From a virus: 21,303 bases of DNA. Positions 11,642 to 20,920 of this stretch are shown here, in pieces. Where the stretch lies: IMG/VR virus record IMGVR_UViG_3300033153_007883, positions 1 to 21,303 of that record; one strand, 5' to 3'. The position numbers and the translations under genes were made by a program. Under the pieces are notes generated by a model, which had not been told where the DNA came from, searched no databases, and saw only the letters and a program-made list of their open reading frames with translations. The stretch's first letter is position 1. Every line of letters begins with the position of its first letter.

Positions 11642-14600
11642 TACTGGGCCTCAATTGCATCATCGTACTTCATAGAAAAACTCATCATCTTCTGACGAAT
11701 TTCGTTTTTCACCGTCAACGCTTTAAAAGAAAGACTATAGACCTGATAGTTTTCTTCCCTGTACTCAGACCATTTATCAGTGCCTTTGTGTATTTTTAGT
11801 TGAGCTTTTACTGCAGCCACCTGCTTAAGCGCTTCATAATACCGCTCTGAATCAAAACGCGATCCAGGCTGTCCAACCATAGACCGGATAAAGGGAATAT
11901 CTCTTGTTTCTATTTCTTCATCAGTTGCAAGCTTAACCCCTAAACTAGTTACTCTTGTTGCAAACATGCCAGCGCCGCCAGTGAGCCATCTAGTATAATG
12001 TTTAACAGTTTCCGGCGACCAGTCCCACCAACCTGGATGCGTTTCATCTCCTCCCGTTAATTCATTTAAACTAATAAATGTATCTTTAAATAATTCATTG
12101 GTTGAGCCAAAAAACTTTTGTGAGCTTGGGCGATCATATTGATCGAATATATACTCCGGCCTTACATTTCCACCCATGAAATTAATATTGCGCGCATCTT
12201 GCTCGTATGGTTTCACAATGGTTGGCGTTAACGAATCAAGTAAATCTGCCCCTTGAATTGGGTTGTAGCCATTTAATACCGCAGTTAGCATATTCATCGC
12301 CGTTTTAGATGATGTTGCCCGAGGATTAAACATCGCGTCGTGTGTTGCTAACCCAGTATAGTGAAATACGTTATAACCATAAGGCATTCGATATTTAAAG
12401 TATTTCCCGCCACCGCCTATACCAACTTCATAATCCCCATCAGGATGCATGAAAATAATATTAGTTTGTTTTTCGTAGTCGCTGACTTTTTCCCAGTACG
12501 GTATTCCATCATCATCATCGCCTGCACCGCTATTGTACAGCGCATTAAGGAATCCAAAGGTAGCTATGCCAGCAACAATCCGGCGCGTTCCTTTGTGCTT
12601 AGATATCGAGCTTATTATGCGAGCAGAACCTTGTATCGTTACGCTTGAGAATAACCATAAACTATTAAATACTGGTGCCCACTCACCTTTTCTATTGAAG
12701 TTAACCGTAAGGTTTTTAGCAACAGATCCGGCTTTCGCTATTGCCTCCGCTTTTGGCGCACCGTTAGCCATAAGTTCTTCTTTAATTACTTTATAGGCGG
12801 CCAATCTAACTCCGTTCTCAACCGCCAAGTTAGCATCAAGCGTTAAGTCGCGAACAACGATAACCCCTCTTTTTGTTGCGCCCCATACCCCACGCTTTCG
12901 TTTAAGTTTGTTATGTAAGTGCCTGACCTTTGTATCAATATCCTCCAGCCCAAAGAAACCTATTGCGCCACCTTCTTTTTGCATTTCATCCCACAAGTCT
13001 CTCATCTCTGATTGACCTTTAGTGTCAAACACGCCCTGCCAAATACCACGCATAGCTGACGGCACTTCTTTTATTGCTTTGTACATTAATTTTGCTGAAT
13101 GCTCACCAGCAAGATGAATCCCTGCCGTTTGAATGTCGCGCTGGAAGTTGCCAAGAACAAATTCTGGATACAATCCAGTGTAAACCATAGCTAGGTATCG
13201 ATTGACTTGGCCGAACCCCCTTATGATTGCATTGAGCTGAGTAGTATTTGCTTTTAGAAGCTGCTCCATTACTATTCGATCTTCAATCTTAATAAGGATC
13301 TCTTCGCCTTCCACCATCACGCCAAACACGTCAGGCCGATGCTTGTAGTTTCTATCTAACTTATAAACGGTTTTTTTTTTTTTTTTCCTTCCTTCGGCTT
13401 TTGCCTTAATGCGCTCCTCAATCGTAATACCCATTACCTTTTTGTAGTCAATATTATTGACCATCTCTGGAGGTGCAATTTCATAACCTTCAAATGGTGT
13501 ACCGTATAAATCCTCAAACTGTTTATATGTTCTTTGTCCTATACTCCAAAATTCTGGATCAGGGTTAGCACGCACTAATTCAACTAATGCTTGGCCGACT
13601 TTTGCTTTTCCTGTGCGAACAATCGCTGTTTCTGATTGAGCGAAGCTGTGCGCCGTTGGGCTTTCTGGTAAATTACCTTCACCTCGACCCATAGGGTGTT
13701 TGAATTGCGATCCAGTTATATTATAACCAACGCCAGTGCCCATTCTATAATCTTCACCGTCCTTACCTTTTAACGGTACATAATAGTCCCAGCGTTCCCG
13801 TAGCTCATCAACAACATCCTGTTTCATGTGGCCTTCTTTGACAAGCAAATCCAATGTTTGATTGTTCGCTTCGTAAACAATTTTAGCCGCAGCCTCTAAA
13901 TCTGTTTTTTTGCTTTCCATTTCAAGCAAGATTTCATTAGCTTGCTGCGTTGTCATACCAGAGCCGCCATCCTGCATCTCATCATTAATGCCGGCGATGT
14001 ACTCGTTTCGTTCTTGCGCATGCTTAGCTATTAGATAGAGATCAACTTCTTCAATGGTTAAATCTTTTTTGTCCAGTATTTTTATAAATGGCTTCTGATA
14101 TTTCTTGTCAAACTCTTTTAACCCATAAGATATTTTACTGCTTGAGCGCTCCTCTGCGAGGTAAACGTCTGCCTTAAGTTCAATTTTTCCACCCTTAGCG
14201 ATAATTGTTTCCTGCATTTTTTTAACGCGGTTGAACGAGTCCTGAGCCAGCCTAACAAATAAATCTTTTCTACCTTCTTCGGGCATACCTAGTGATTGTC
14301 CAACAGGTGAATTGGCTGCATCATCAGCTGCACGGCTAAACACAACATTGGGATCATTAACGTCATGCGCTGGCTGAGATTTAGAGAAAAACACATTTCC
14401 CCGTGACCCAAGATCTTCGCCCGCTTCAACCTGGCTATAGATGCTTACGCCTTCCCGAATAAAAGAATCCAATAAACGAAGCCCTTCTAATTTTTGGAAA
14501 TATGTATTCAGGTTATCCGCAGCATCGACACTATCTGACACAACAATTACTGCCGCCGCGTTTGTTTGATCGAGCGCTTTAAGTATTCTCGGAACCTGCT

Positions 14601-16791
14601 TGGTTGCACGCAGGCTTATCATCTCTTCTTGTGACATTGTTAATATGCCAATTACGGCATGTTTATTATCCAAAAGAAGGACGCCATTTTTCGTGGCTTC
14701 GTTTCTTATAAATTCTTTTGCTGATGAGCTATCGCTAATTTGATATGCGCGCTCCATTTTACGCTTGCGGATCATTCTTTCAGTCACCGGCACCGTTCTT
14801 TTTCTAGGCATTGGCTTAACTTCTATCGATCCAAGCTCTTCGCCACTCCTATCGAGGGCGTGCGCTCGTTTTCCTTTACCAAGAATAACGTGGCCTTTTA
14901 CGCTAACACCGGATCCATCAAGTGCATCGTACAATCTTTTTGTGATTTGTATATCTGCAGAAGATGGTGTTGAGATGCCGGTAGGGTGATTATGTGCAAA
15001 CCAAACGCTTGCCGCTTTATCGGTCGCGCCAATTGCTGCACCAAGTTCCACTGGACTTACGTTAGCACCATCTTTTACACCTTTAGTGTGACGAATAACG
15101 TGAAGCACTTTATTGTTCTTATCAAGAACAAGGGCCATCATGGTTTCTTGGGCGTGTTTACGGATAGGTGCGAGCACGTGCGCAGCTTCTTCGGCGCTAC
15201 TTACGGTATCAAGCCCGGTGTTGAGCGTTCCAACTTCAACTTGCTTGTATTTAATATTAAAGTTATCTGTTGTTTGAGTTCTTACTGTTTCAGCCGGCAC
15301 ACCTTTTGGTGATAAAAGATCTAATTGCTTCGCAAACAACGGCTGCCCTTCCATTGCTGCGGTATCAGGGGCAATATAATCTGCACGATAAGATACTTCT
15401 GTCTGTTGGTAAACTTGGGGTCGAATCTCTTTACGTAAATTTGCTTCACTTAACCGGATCAATGCATTTACTTCTTTATGGCTAATCGTATCCAGCATTA
15501 ACCCGAGCTTATTAAGCAACTTGATAATTGCGTCATAGATTTTAGTGAGTAAATTAGATTCTGTTTTGGTTTCTGCAGCATGAGCCAGCATCTCGTCAGC
15601 TATTTTCCGCACGTCGTTTTGCTTAACCAGTTCAGGGTATGCTTTAGCAACCCAGTCATATTGCGCTTTAAGCTCACCAGAACGTGCCTCATACACGCGA
15701 TCAAGCAGCTTATCAAATGATCCGTCCTCATTTAAAAGCTGGCGTAAGCCGTAGTGTCCAACAACCTCATGGCGAATTACGGCCATTGCATCGTTAATGT
15801 CGGTGATGTTTTCAGCGATCAGCACAATCTCATTGGTGCCAGAATAGAAGCCGCCTCTAATAATCCCGTTTTCTGTAACTGAATTAATACCAAACGCTTC
15901 TTCTTGAGTGCTGCGAATATGGAAAGTGATCGCTCTTGTACCTTGATTGTTAGTTTGAATATTTTTAACCAGTTTAGTTAGTGATTCTACCGATACACTT
16001 TTCTTTGGTTTTTTCGAGATAGGATCGTCACGTTGAACAAAGTCACCTGTCTCAAGTAGTTTTCCATCCATGCCGATATTAGCTGGACGTTTACTGTAAA
16101 AATCTTTACGCGCATCAGCACTTTTTTTCGCTATATCCTCAGCGGTTGATTTTGGTTTTTGAGCTACCACTTTAGTTGGTTCGCGATACATGCTTTCACT
16201 TACTTCAAAGTTTTTGTTTTTTCCTTTGTTTTCAACAAAACCAAATCTTTTGTAAAACTTAACAAGCCTTTGTTTTGATGTTGTGCCCTCAATTAAGTCT
16301 GGGGTTAATTCAATACGTTTGCCTTTAGAATTTGAATAGTCAACAATCTCTTGCATTACGATTGTTCCAACACCTTTCTTTCTTTCTGCCTCAGAAACAT
16401 TAACCATGTTTAAAATTACAGAATCTTTTCTTTCTGAAATACTAATTTTCTCTAGTTTGTATTTAGATTTTAATCGTGACTCTAATTGCTTACCTGCTTT
16501 TTCGGCTAAAACTTCTTCTGTTTTTTCTGCGGGGATTGGTTTAGGTTTTGGAATAGGGGTTAAATCAGGCTGTTGGCCAGCTTCTTTTAATACAGTAGGA
16601 AATGTTTCGTTAAACAATTGGAGATATTCTTTACGTTCTTGTTCAACCGAAGCAAGCACATCATCAATTGCTAATCTCGCCGCTTCGTCCTGACTCATTG
16701 AATCTTTATATGAATCAAAGGATTCCAGCACCGACTCTACATCTGCATCATCAAGATTAGCCGTTATTTCTATGCAATTTTTTAAACTCAT
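11641..16791 (-). CDS. Giant polyvalent (probably ejected) protein: GNAT, zincin-like, RadC/JAB, LPD-like
   Basis: A 1716-residue multidomain protein. Residues about 105-205 form a GNAT-like acetyltransferase region (SEAERKKGVGTIVMQEIV, LVKFYKRFGF). At about 340-350, RHEVVGHYGLR followed by ADEMLAHAAE near 398 looks like the zincin-type domain of polyvalent proteins; the motif is HExxGH rather than classic HExxH. At about 513-650 is a RadC-type JAB/MPN domain with E582 (SPVEL), H600 and H602 (AHNHPTG) and D613 (TPSSAD), the complete JAMM set. The C-terminal 700 residues are long helical regions resembling large polyvalent-protein-associated (LPD38-type) segments. Such proteins are thought to be packaged and injected to modify host or defence proteins. 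There is no clear Shine-Dalgarno; ATG directly follows the HNH stop (TAGATG). Confidence 0.85.
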   Translation of the reverse strand: MSLKNCIEITANLDDADVESVLESFDSYKDSMSQDEAARLAIDDVLASVEQERKEYLQLFNETFPTVLKEAGQQPDLTPIPKPKPIPAEKTEEVLAEKAGKQLESRLKSKYKLEKISISERKDSVILNMVNVSEAERKKGVGTIVMQEIVDYSNSKGKRIELTPDLIEGTTSKQRLVKFYKRFGFVENKGKNKNFEVSESMYREPTKVVAQKPKSTAEDIAKKSADARKDFYSKRPANIGMDGKLLETGDFVQRDDPISKKPKKSVSVESLTKLVKNIQTNNQGTRAITFHIRSTQEEAFGINSVTENGIIRGGFYSGTNEIVLIAENITDINDAMAVIRHEVVGHYGLRQLLNEDGSFDKLLDRVYEARSGELKAQYDWVAKAYPELVKQNDVRKIADEMLAHAAETKTESNLLTKIYDAIIKLLNKLGLMLDTISHKEVNALIRLSEANLRKEIRPQVYQQTEVSYRADYIAPDTAAMEGQPLFAKQLDLLSPKGVPAETVRTQTTDNFNIKYKQVEVGTLNTGLDTVSSAEEAAHVLAPIRKHAQETMMALVLDKNNKVLHVIRHTKGVKDGANVSPVELGAAIGATDKAASVWFAHNHPTGISTPSSADIQITKRLYDALDGSGVSVKGHVILGKGKRAHALDRSGEELGSIEVKPMPRKRTVPVTERMIRKRKMERAYQISDSSSAKEFIRNEATKNGVLLLDNKHAVIGILTMSQEEMISLRATKQVPRILKALDQTNAAAVIVVSDSVDAADNLNTYFQKLEGLRLLDSFIREGVSIYSQVEAGEDLGSRGNVFFSKSQPAHDVNDPNVVFSRAADDAANSPVGQSLGMPEEGRKDLFVRLAQDSFNRVKKMQETIIAKGGKIELKADVYLAEERSSSKISYGLKEFDKKYQKPFIKILDKKDLTIEEVDLYLIAKHAQERNEYIAGINDEMQDGGSGMTTQQANEILLEMESKKTDLEAAAKIVYEANNQTLDLLVKEGHMKQDVVDELRERWDYYVPLKGKDGEDYRMGTGVGYNITGSQFKHPMGRGEGNLPESPTAHSFAQSETAIVRTGKAKVGQALVELVRANPDPEFWSIGQRTYKQFEDLYGTPFEGYEIAPPEMVNNIDYKKVMGITIEERIKAKAEGRKKKKKTVYKLDRNYKHRPDVFGVMVEGEEILIKIEDRIVMEQLLKANTTQLNAIIRGFGQVNRYLAMVYTGLYPEFVLGNFQRDIQTAGIHLAGEHSAKLMYKAIKEVPSAMRGIWQGVFDTKGQSEMRDLWDEMQKEGGAIGFFGLEDIDTKVRHLHNKLKRKRGVWGATKRGVIVVRDLTLDANLAVENGVRLAAYKVIKEELMANGAPKAEAIAKAGSVAKNLTVNFNRKGEWAPVFNSLWLFSSVTIQGSARIISSISKHKGTRRIVAGIATFGFLNALYNSGAGDDDDGIPYWEKVSDYEKQTNIIFMHPDGDYEVGIGGGGKYFKYRMPYGYNVFHYTGLATHDAMFNPRATSSKTAMNMLTAVLNGYNPIQGADLLDSLTPTIVKPYEQDARNINFMGGNVRPEYIFDQYDRPSSQKFFGSTNELFKDTFISLNELTGGDETHPGWWDWSPETVKHYTRWLTGGAGMFATRVTSLGVKLATDEEIETRDIPFIRSMVGQPGSRFDSERYYEALKQVAAVKAQLKIHKGTDKWSEYREENYQVYSLSFKALTVKNEIRQKMMSFSMKYDDAIEAQ
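13371..13386 (-). other. A16 homopolymer, possible slippage site
   Basis: Sixteen consecutive T on the plus strand, read as A16 in the coding strand of the polyvalent gene (lysine run near residue 1136). After insertion or loss of one A, stop codons appear within three to four codons: TAA after N-R-L, or TAG after P-F-I-S. Slippage would release a product of about 1140 residues lacking the C-terminal third. Confidence 0.6.
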
Positions 16792-17280
16792 CTAAATTCT
16801 GCCGTGATTTGGGTGGAAGCTGTGTTTATTTTCTGCTGATTTACGAGAGCAAGCAGCTTCAAACTTATCATTAAATCGACCAAGATGCTTTTGTTTTCCA
16901 TTAATCCAAATGTTAGATTCCCATTTTTTTCTTTTTTTATTCCAGCAAACGCCCATTACCCCAGACGTATTGTTTTTGCTTATAGTTCTGTTTTTTTGAT
17001 TTTCTTGGTGAGTTGCTTCGCGCAAATTAACCCACCTATTGTCGTCACGGACGTGATTTTTATGATCTATCTGTTCTTTTGGCCAGTCGCCTGTCATGTA
17101 AAAGAAAGCTAAACGGTGAGCTTTATAGTCTTTATTGTTAACGCTAATTTGAATATAGCCGTCACTCTTGTAGCACGGAACGTCGCCCGCCTTTACGCCG
17201 CCGGTTCTATTAACCAGCCACGTAAAAATGCCGGTACCTGGATTATAATGTAGCAGCTCTTTTAATTCTTCTTGGTTCAC
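16792..17280 (-). CDS. HNH homing-type endonuclease with AP2 domain (copy 2)
   Basis: A 162-residue paralogue of the 5023-5523 gene. The same order is visible: YNPGTGIFTWL strand region, HNH core (AHRLAFFYMTGDWP, EQIDHKNHVRDDN, WVNLREAT), AP2 domain (TSGVMGVCWNKKRKKWESNI, HLGRFND) and FHPNHG end. GTG 17280 overlaps the upstream stop by 1 nt, and its TAG abuts the ATG of the polyvalent gene. As a mobile gene it has inserted in the late operon without breaking neighbours, but it now sits where the polyvalent gene's ribosome site would be expected. Confidence 0.92.
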   Translation of the reverse strand: MNQEELKELLHYNPGTGIFTWLVNRTGGVKAGDVPCYKSDGYIQISVNNKDYKAHRLAFFYMTGDWPKEQIDHKNHVRDDNRWVNLREATHQENQKNRTISKNNTSGVMGVCWNKKRKKWESNIWINGKQKHLGRFNDKFEAACSRKSAENKHSFHPNHGRI

Positions 17281-17552
17281 TATATTAAGCTCTTAGTTAT
17301 CATAGCCATAATCATAGCACTAATTTCTTCGTCTTCAGCCAAAATCCTTCTACGGCGAGTTTCAAGCAACGCATCTTCTCGCTGGCGAACATAACCTGGA
17401 TCATATCGACCGCCACCGCCAGTGCTAGGGATCTCTGGCTTTGGTTCCACAACAGGCGGTATAACAATCTCACCCGTAACAGCGCCCAAACCAAGTGCTA
17501 TTTGCTTGCTGCCTGCAAAACCTAAACCGCTGCCAGGAAGTAAATTAAACAT
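17280..17552 (-). CDS. Small phage structural-module protein
   Basis: A 90-residue protein. The start MFNLLPGSGLGFAGSKQIAL is of a type I recall in small proteins of podovirus-like tail modules; it is followed by a proline-rich, glycine-rich middle and a charged helix (DALLETRRRRILAEDEEISA). Function is unknown, possibly a virion part. Its ATG overlaps the stop of the appendage gene by 1 nt. Confidence 0.65.
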   Translation of the reverse strand: MFNLLPGSGLGFAGSKQIALGLGAVTGEIVIPPVVEPKPEIPSTGGGGRYDPGYVRQREDALLETRRRRILAEDEEISAMIMAMITKSLI

Positions 17553-18844
17553 TAAACTGTATTCTCAAGTTCTACAGCTAAAGTCCCAGCTGCTAAATCA
17601 GTAATATCGGCGCCTGTTGAATCAGTGAGTTTCTTGCGTAATATCTCAGAGCCACCGGAAACCTCACCTACGCCATAAACAATAAGGTACCAACTTGACG
17701 CGATTTTCTTGAGTTCTTTAAGATTTTTAATAATTCCAACCAGAAGCGCGCCATCAACGTGATTCCATACCTCAGTAGGCGTTGTCTTGTCGTTTACCGT
17801 GCATCCTGCACCTGAGTTATCAACAGGTGTTGTTGTGCCTTTTATATTTACTGTCCCTGCTGTGCAAGTTGAATCTATTGTTAATTCTCCGCCTGGCGAA
17901 TCGAAGTTGATTAAATTAGAGTTTGTCATATTGGTGATCTTTAATAACCCAAGATAATGATGTATATGAATATTTCCTGTTGACCCATTTATATCTAATA
18001 TAACGCCTGCTCCAGAGCTTGCACAATTTAATATATGTATTTTTCTAGTGTTATCCCCCCTTATTTGAATAATCCCCTCATCTAAAATACAGTTTTTAAT
18101 AGCTGATTCTGCTGTAGTACAACCTATTCCTGTAACACCATTAAGATGACAGTCTTGAATATAAAGCGCACCACTTAGATCATCCACAAGCTCTAAATCT
18201 TTAAATTCTGTATCGCCTGTAGTTGCTCCCGATACAGAAGTTAGTTTTGTCTGTAAAGAGTTAATCCCTATTAGGGTGTAAGTATTTACATTATCTGTTG
18301 CGCCTAAAGTCACGTCATCAACGACATATATGGTTTTAAATCCTTTAGCAACAGCTTGTGTTTGTACGTCTGCTAAGTTCTTTAATGGATTAGCTTCGTT
18401 TCCATCTGTGTTTGAATCGGTGATGCTTGTTTTACCGCTTACCGCATCCCAATAAATACCGCTGTTAAAAGTCGAAAACACTAATATAGATTGGTCAATA
18501 AACCCTGTTGTATTATTGGTATTGACAGAAACTTGGTTTTTAACCTCAGCATCACGGATATTAGTATTACCATTGATGATGTTCACAGAATAAAGTCCAT
18601 CCTCAAATTGTATGCGGTAAAAGTTCAAGTCTAAGTCAGTAATGGACGGGGTTGATGCGGTCGCGGCTATTCGTGTAAACAGGAATGGATAGGGAATGGC
18701 TTCGGCCGAATCAGCAAAGTCTCTTAATAACCCCCAATAATCGTCCACAGTTAAATTGTACTTAGTGCCAGAATCTAACGATAGGTCAGCTTTAGGTACA
18801 GTAATCACCCACGGGGAAACACTCCAATTTATGCTAATCGTCAA
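17552..18844 (-). CDS. Tail-appendage-like beta-helix protein
   Basis: A 430-residue protein, using TTG 18844 because GGAGG lies 8 bp upstream and homologues I recall start with an INW-type strand; an open frame with TTG/ATG at 18862/18859 continues through that ribosome site. N-terminal features are ISINW, VITVPKADLSLDSGTKYNL and YRIQFEDGLYSVNIINGNTN, a pattern of phage tail or head-decoration proteins. The middle is a series of short strands with N/D/G turns (ALYIQDCHLNGVTGIGCTT, IHILNCASSGAGVILDING), suggesting a parallel beta-helix. The C-terminus carries a small alpha/beta segment. It is probably a virion surface protein; the exact role is not known. Confidence 0.7.
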   Translation of the reverse strand: MTISINWSVSPWVITVPKADLSLDSGTKYNLTVDDYWGLLRDFADSAEAIPYPFLFTRIAATASTPSITDLDLNFYRIQFEDGLYSVNIINGNTNIRDAEVKNQVSVNTNNTTGFIDQSILVFSTFNSGIYWDAVSGKTSITDSNTDGNEANPLKNLADVQTQAVAKGFKTIYVVDDVTLGATDNVNTYTLIGINSLQTKLTSVSGATTGDTEFKDLELVDDLSGALYIQDCHLNGVTGIGCTTAESAIKNCILDEGIIQIRGDNTRKIHILNCASSGAGVILDINGSTGNIHIHHYLGLLKITNMTNSNLINFDSPGGELTIDSTCTAGTVNIKGTTTPVDNSGAGCTVNDKTTPTEVWNHVDGALLVGIIKNLKELKKIASSWYLIVYGVGEVSGGSEILRKKLTDSTGADITDLAAGTLAVELENTV

Positions 18845-19046
18845 CGGTACTTCCTCCATCAAAGTTTTTAATTAACATTGTTGTATATCTTTGCTCAAGC
18901 TGATTGAGTTTTACATTCATTGTATTTATTAATTTCTCTAAATCATCTATTTTTTTCGTAACCTCAATGCGCGTTGATTCTGCTTTATCAATCGCAGCGC
19001 GGGCATTTCTCGTGGCTATTTCAGACCATGCTTTTTCTTCACTCAT
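18834..19046 (-). CDS. Small coiled-coil phage protein
   Basis: A 70-residue, almost fully helical protein (AAIDKAESTRIEVTKKIDDL, INTMNVKLNQLEQRYTTML) with heptad spacing. It sits between two virion-like genes with overlaps of 1 and 11 nt and could be a small structural or assembly protein. Function is unknown. Confidence 0.65.
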   Translation of the reverse strand: MSEEKAWSEIATRNARAAIDKAESTRIEVTKKIDDLEKLINTMNVKLNQLEQRYTTMLIKNFDGGSTVDD

Positions 19047-20920
19047 TAGTCGTCACTCGTCATAACAGAAACTGCATCAAAACCGGCTGATGTTGAGATT
19101 GTGCCATTTAATGAGCCTTGTTTAAAATAAGGGGCGGAAGTGCTTTTACGTGTATAGCCTGTTACGGGTTGCGCCGTACCATAAACTCTTGAAACGCTTA
19201 ATTCTCCATTAACGTCTGTTACTCCATCCAAAGCAACAAAAGTACAGGTAATTGTGCCTGTAGCTGGCGTCGTTGGTGAATTTGCCACCTCATAAGTGTA
19301 TTCGTTTGCAGTCGTGACCGTAATGGACGCGATAATATTATAATCTTGCTGATCTGCATCACGGATTAAAATTTTATCACCTGTTGCCATTCCATGAGCG
19401 GTATGAGCTACGGTTGCTGTAGTGGTTGCTCTTGTGATTGTAACCACATCCTCAAAAGGAAAATCTCCTGTCCCATCCGAAGCTTTTAATACCACAATAG
19501 CGGATTGAATAGGTGTGCCATCTGCTTCTTTTGTTGTCACTTTAACTGATACAGATCCAGCTACAACCGTCATCGTGCCACTGTTAGTGTTGCTGTATTC
19601 TCCCGCAGCTGTATTCGTACCTTCTGTGGCATTAATAGTGACATCTGCATTTGTGCCTGAGTTAATACCATGCCAAATAGTGCCGCTTGAATAATCACCG
19701 AAGAAGATAAAATCTTCCAAGGTTAAATCATAATCCCCCGTATAAGGGAAGTTCAGCATATATTGTGTAGTGGGGGTTCCTGACGTTATGAAATTAATTT
19801 TTTTACCATTATGCGTTAATGTGCCGCCGGACGGCGTTTGCGGGAATTTATACCCGTAATTATTTGCATTCCCAGTGGGATCAATAATAAAGATATTAAG
19901 CATTTCAGCGCCGTTATTTGTTGCGCCACTATCAACTTCGTTACAATTAGTAAATGTTGCGGAGATAACCGACGTTTTTCCGTTATCGTCAAATAAAACG
20001 CCTGCCTCAGCCCCTTTAAAAGAGGAACCGTAAAATTTTACGCTGTTGCTGGCATTGCCACCTAGATTGGTGGATAAATCTATATTGTATTTTTCGCCAA
20101 GCGCATCCATATTTAAGCCTGATACGCCTTGCCTTGCATCTCCCGTACCCACTACAGAGCCCAGAGTTATGTCGGTTATTCCTGTTGAGCTGCCTAACGA
20201 TAAACCGTAAGCTGAGGTTGATACAGGTAAATCAGCCCATCTGAAAGTGGAACCTTCATCAGAGAACGTGCAGGCATCCGTGCCGTTATCATTAAATTGA
20301 AGCCTACCTTTACCGATAAAAACACCATTTTGCTTATCAATTAATCCAGAAGCGTCTGCATCAATTAAATCAAATACTTCCTGAAAGCCACTGCCTGCGG
20401 TTGTTGTTGTCCCTGTAATGGTAATCGTTGGATCGCCATAGTACATGGCATCAATATGCGCGTTATCATCTAAATTTTTTGCAAGCATTTTAAAGCCGAC
20501 ACCAAGGTCAACAATATCTGTCAGAGTCGCCGCTGTTCCATTATTTGCATCTGGCGTATTTCCACAGTAAGCAACGAAGAAAACCCAACCCCCAGCATAA
20601 GTATCTGAACCACCTACATACCAATAAGACTCATTGCCTGAACTATCCCTAACTGCAATTTGCATACCGCCCAATGCTTTAGTATCAACATCACCCGCGT
20701 TAGAAATGCGAAGCCAAACACCTATATGCTTGGTGGACATATCCGCTGGCGGCGTATCAGTAATATTAAAATTATATAAAGTCTCTATATCAACATCATA
20801 GCCTACATAACCAGCGCCAGACCTTTGCCCCTCTGTGTAAGCTGTAGTTGTTGCTTCATCAAAAACATCAGTATCATGTTCCGATAAAAGCGTCATACCA
20901 TTTGTAACGGTTAATGCCAT
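19046..20920 (-). CDS. Large beta-rich tail/appendage-like protein
   Basis: A 624-residue protein rich in G, T, S, N and D. Residues about 1-170 form a jelly-roll-like beta domain (HIGVWLRISNAGDVDTKALG). About 170-440 looks like a beta-helix or repeat of short strands (ITDITLGSVVGTGDARQGVS). A C-terminal Ig-like segment, roughly 455 onward, contains TATVAHTAHGMATGDKILIR and the A-D-Q-QDYN motif common in phage tail and fibre proteins. It has no signal peptide or enzyme motif. Overlaps with neighbours (10 bp upstream, 1 bp downstream) put it in the late operon. It is likely a virion protein; which part of the tail cannot be told. Confidence 0.7.
   Translation of the reverse strand: MALTVTNGMTLLSEHDTDVFDEATTTAYTEGQRSGAGYVGYDVDIETLYNFNITDTPPADMSTKHIGVWLRISNAGDVDTKALGGMQIAVRDSSGNESYWYVGGSDTYAGGWVFFVAYCGNTPDANNGTAATLTDIVDLGVGFKMLAKNLDDNAHIDAMYYGDPTITITGTTTTAGSGFQEVFDLIDADASGLIDKQNGVFIGKGRLQFNDNGTDACTFSDEGSTFRWADLPVSTSAYGLSLGSSTGITDITLGSVVGTGDARQGVSGLNMDALGEKYNIDLSTNLGGNASNSVKFYGSSFKGAEAGVLFDDNGKTSVISATFTNCNEVDSGATNNGAEMLNIFIIDPTGNANNYGYKFPQTPSGGTLTHNGKKINFITSGTPTTQYMLNFPYTGDYDLTLEDFIFFGDYSSGTIWHGINSGTNADVTINATEGTNTAAGEYSNTNSGTMTVVAGSVSVKVTTKEADGTPIQSAIVVLKASDGTGDFPFEDVVTITRATTTATVAHTAHGMATGDKILIRDADQQDYNIIASITVTTANEYTYEVANSPTTPATGTITCTFVALDGVTDVNGELSVSRVYGTAQPVTGYTRKSTSAPYFKQGSLNGTISTSAGFDAVSVMTSDD

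Noticed and set aside
14740-15485. Several plus-strand ORFs of 70-108 codons opposite the polyvalent gene
   Set aside because: Cysteine- and phenylalanine-rich shadows of the coding strand without ribosome sites.
17552-20920. Possible diversity-generating retroelement in the tail genes
   Set aside because: No reverse transcriptase and no matching template/variable repeat pair seen in the window.
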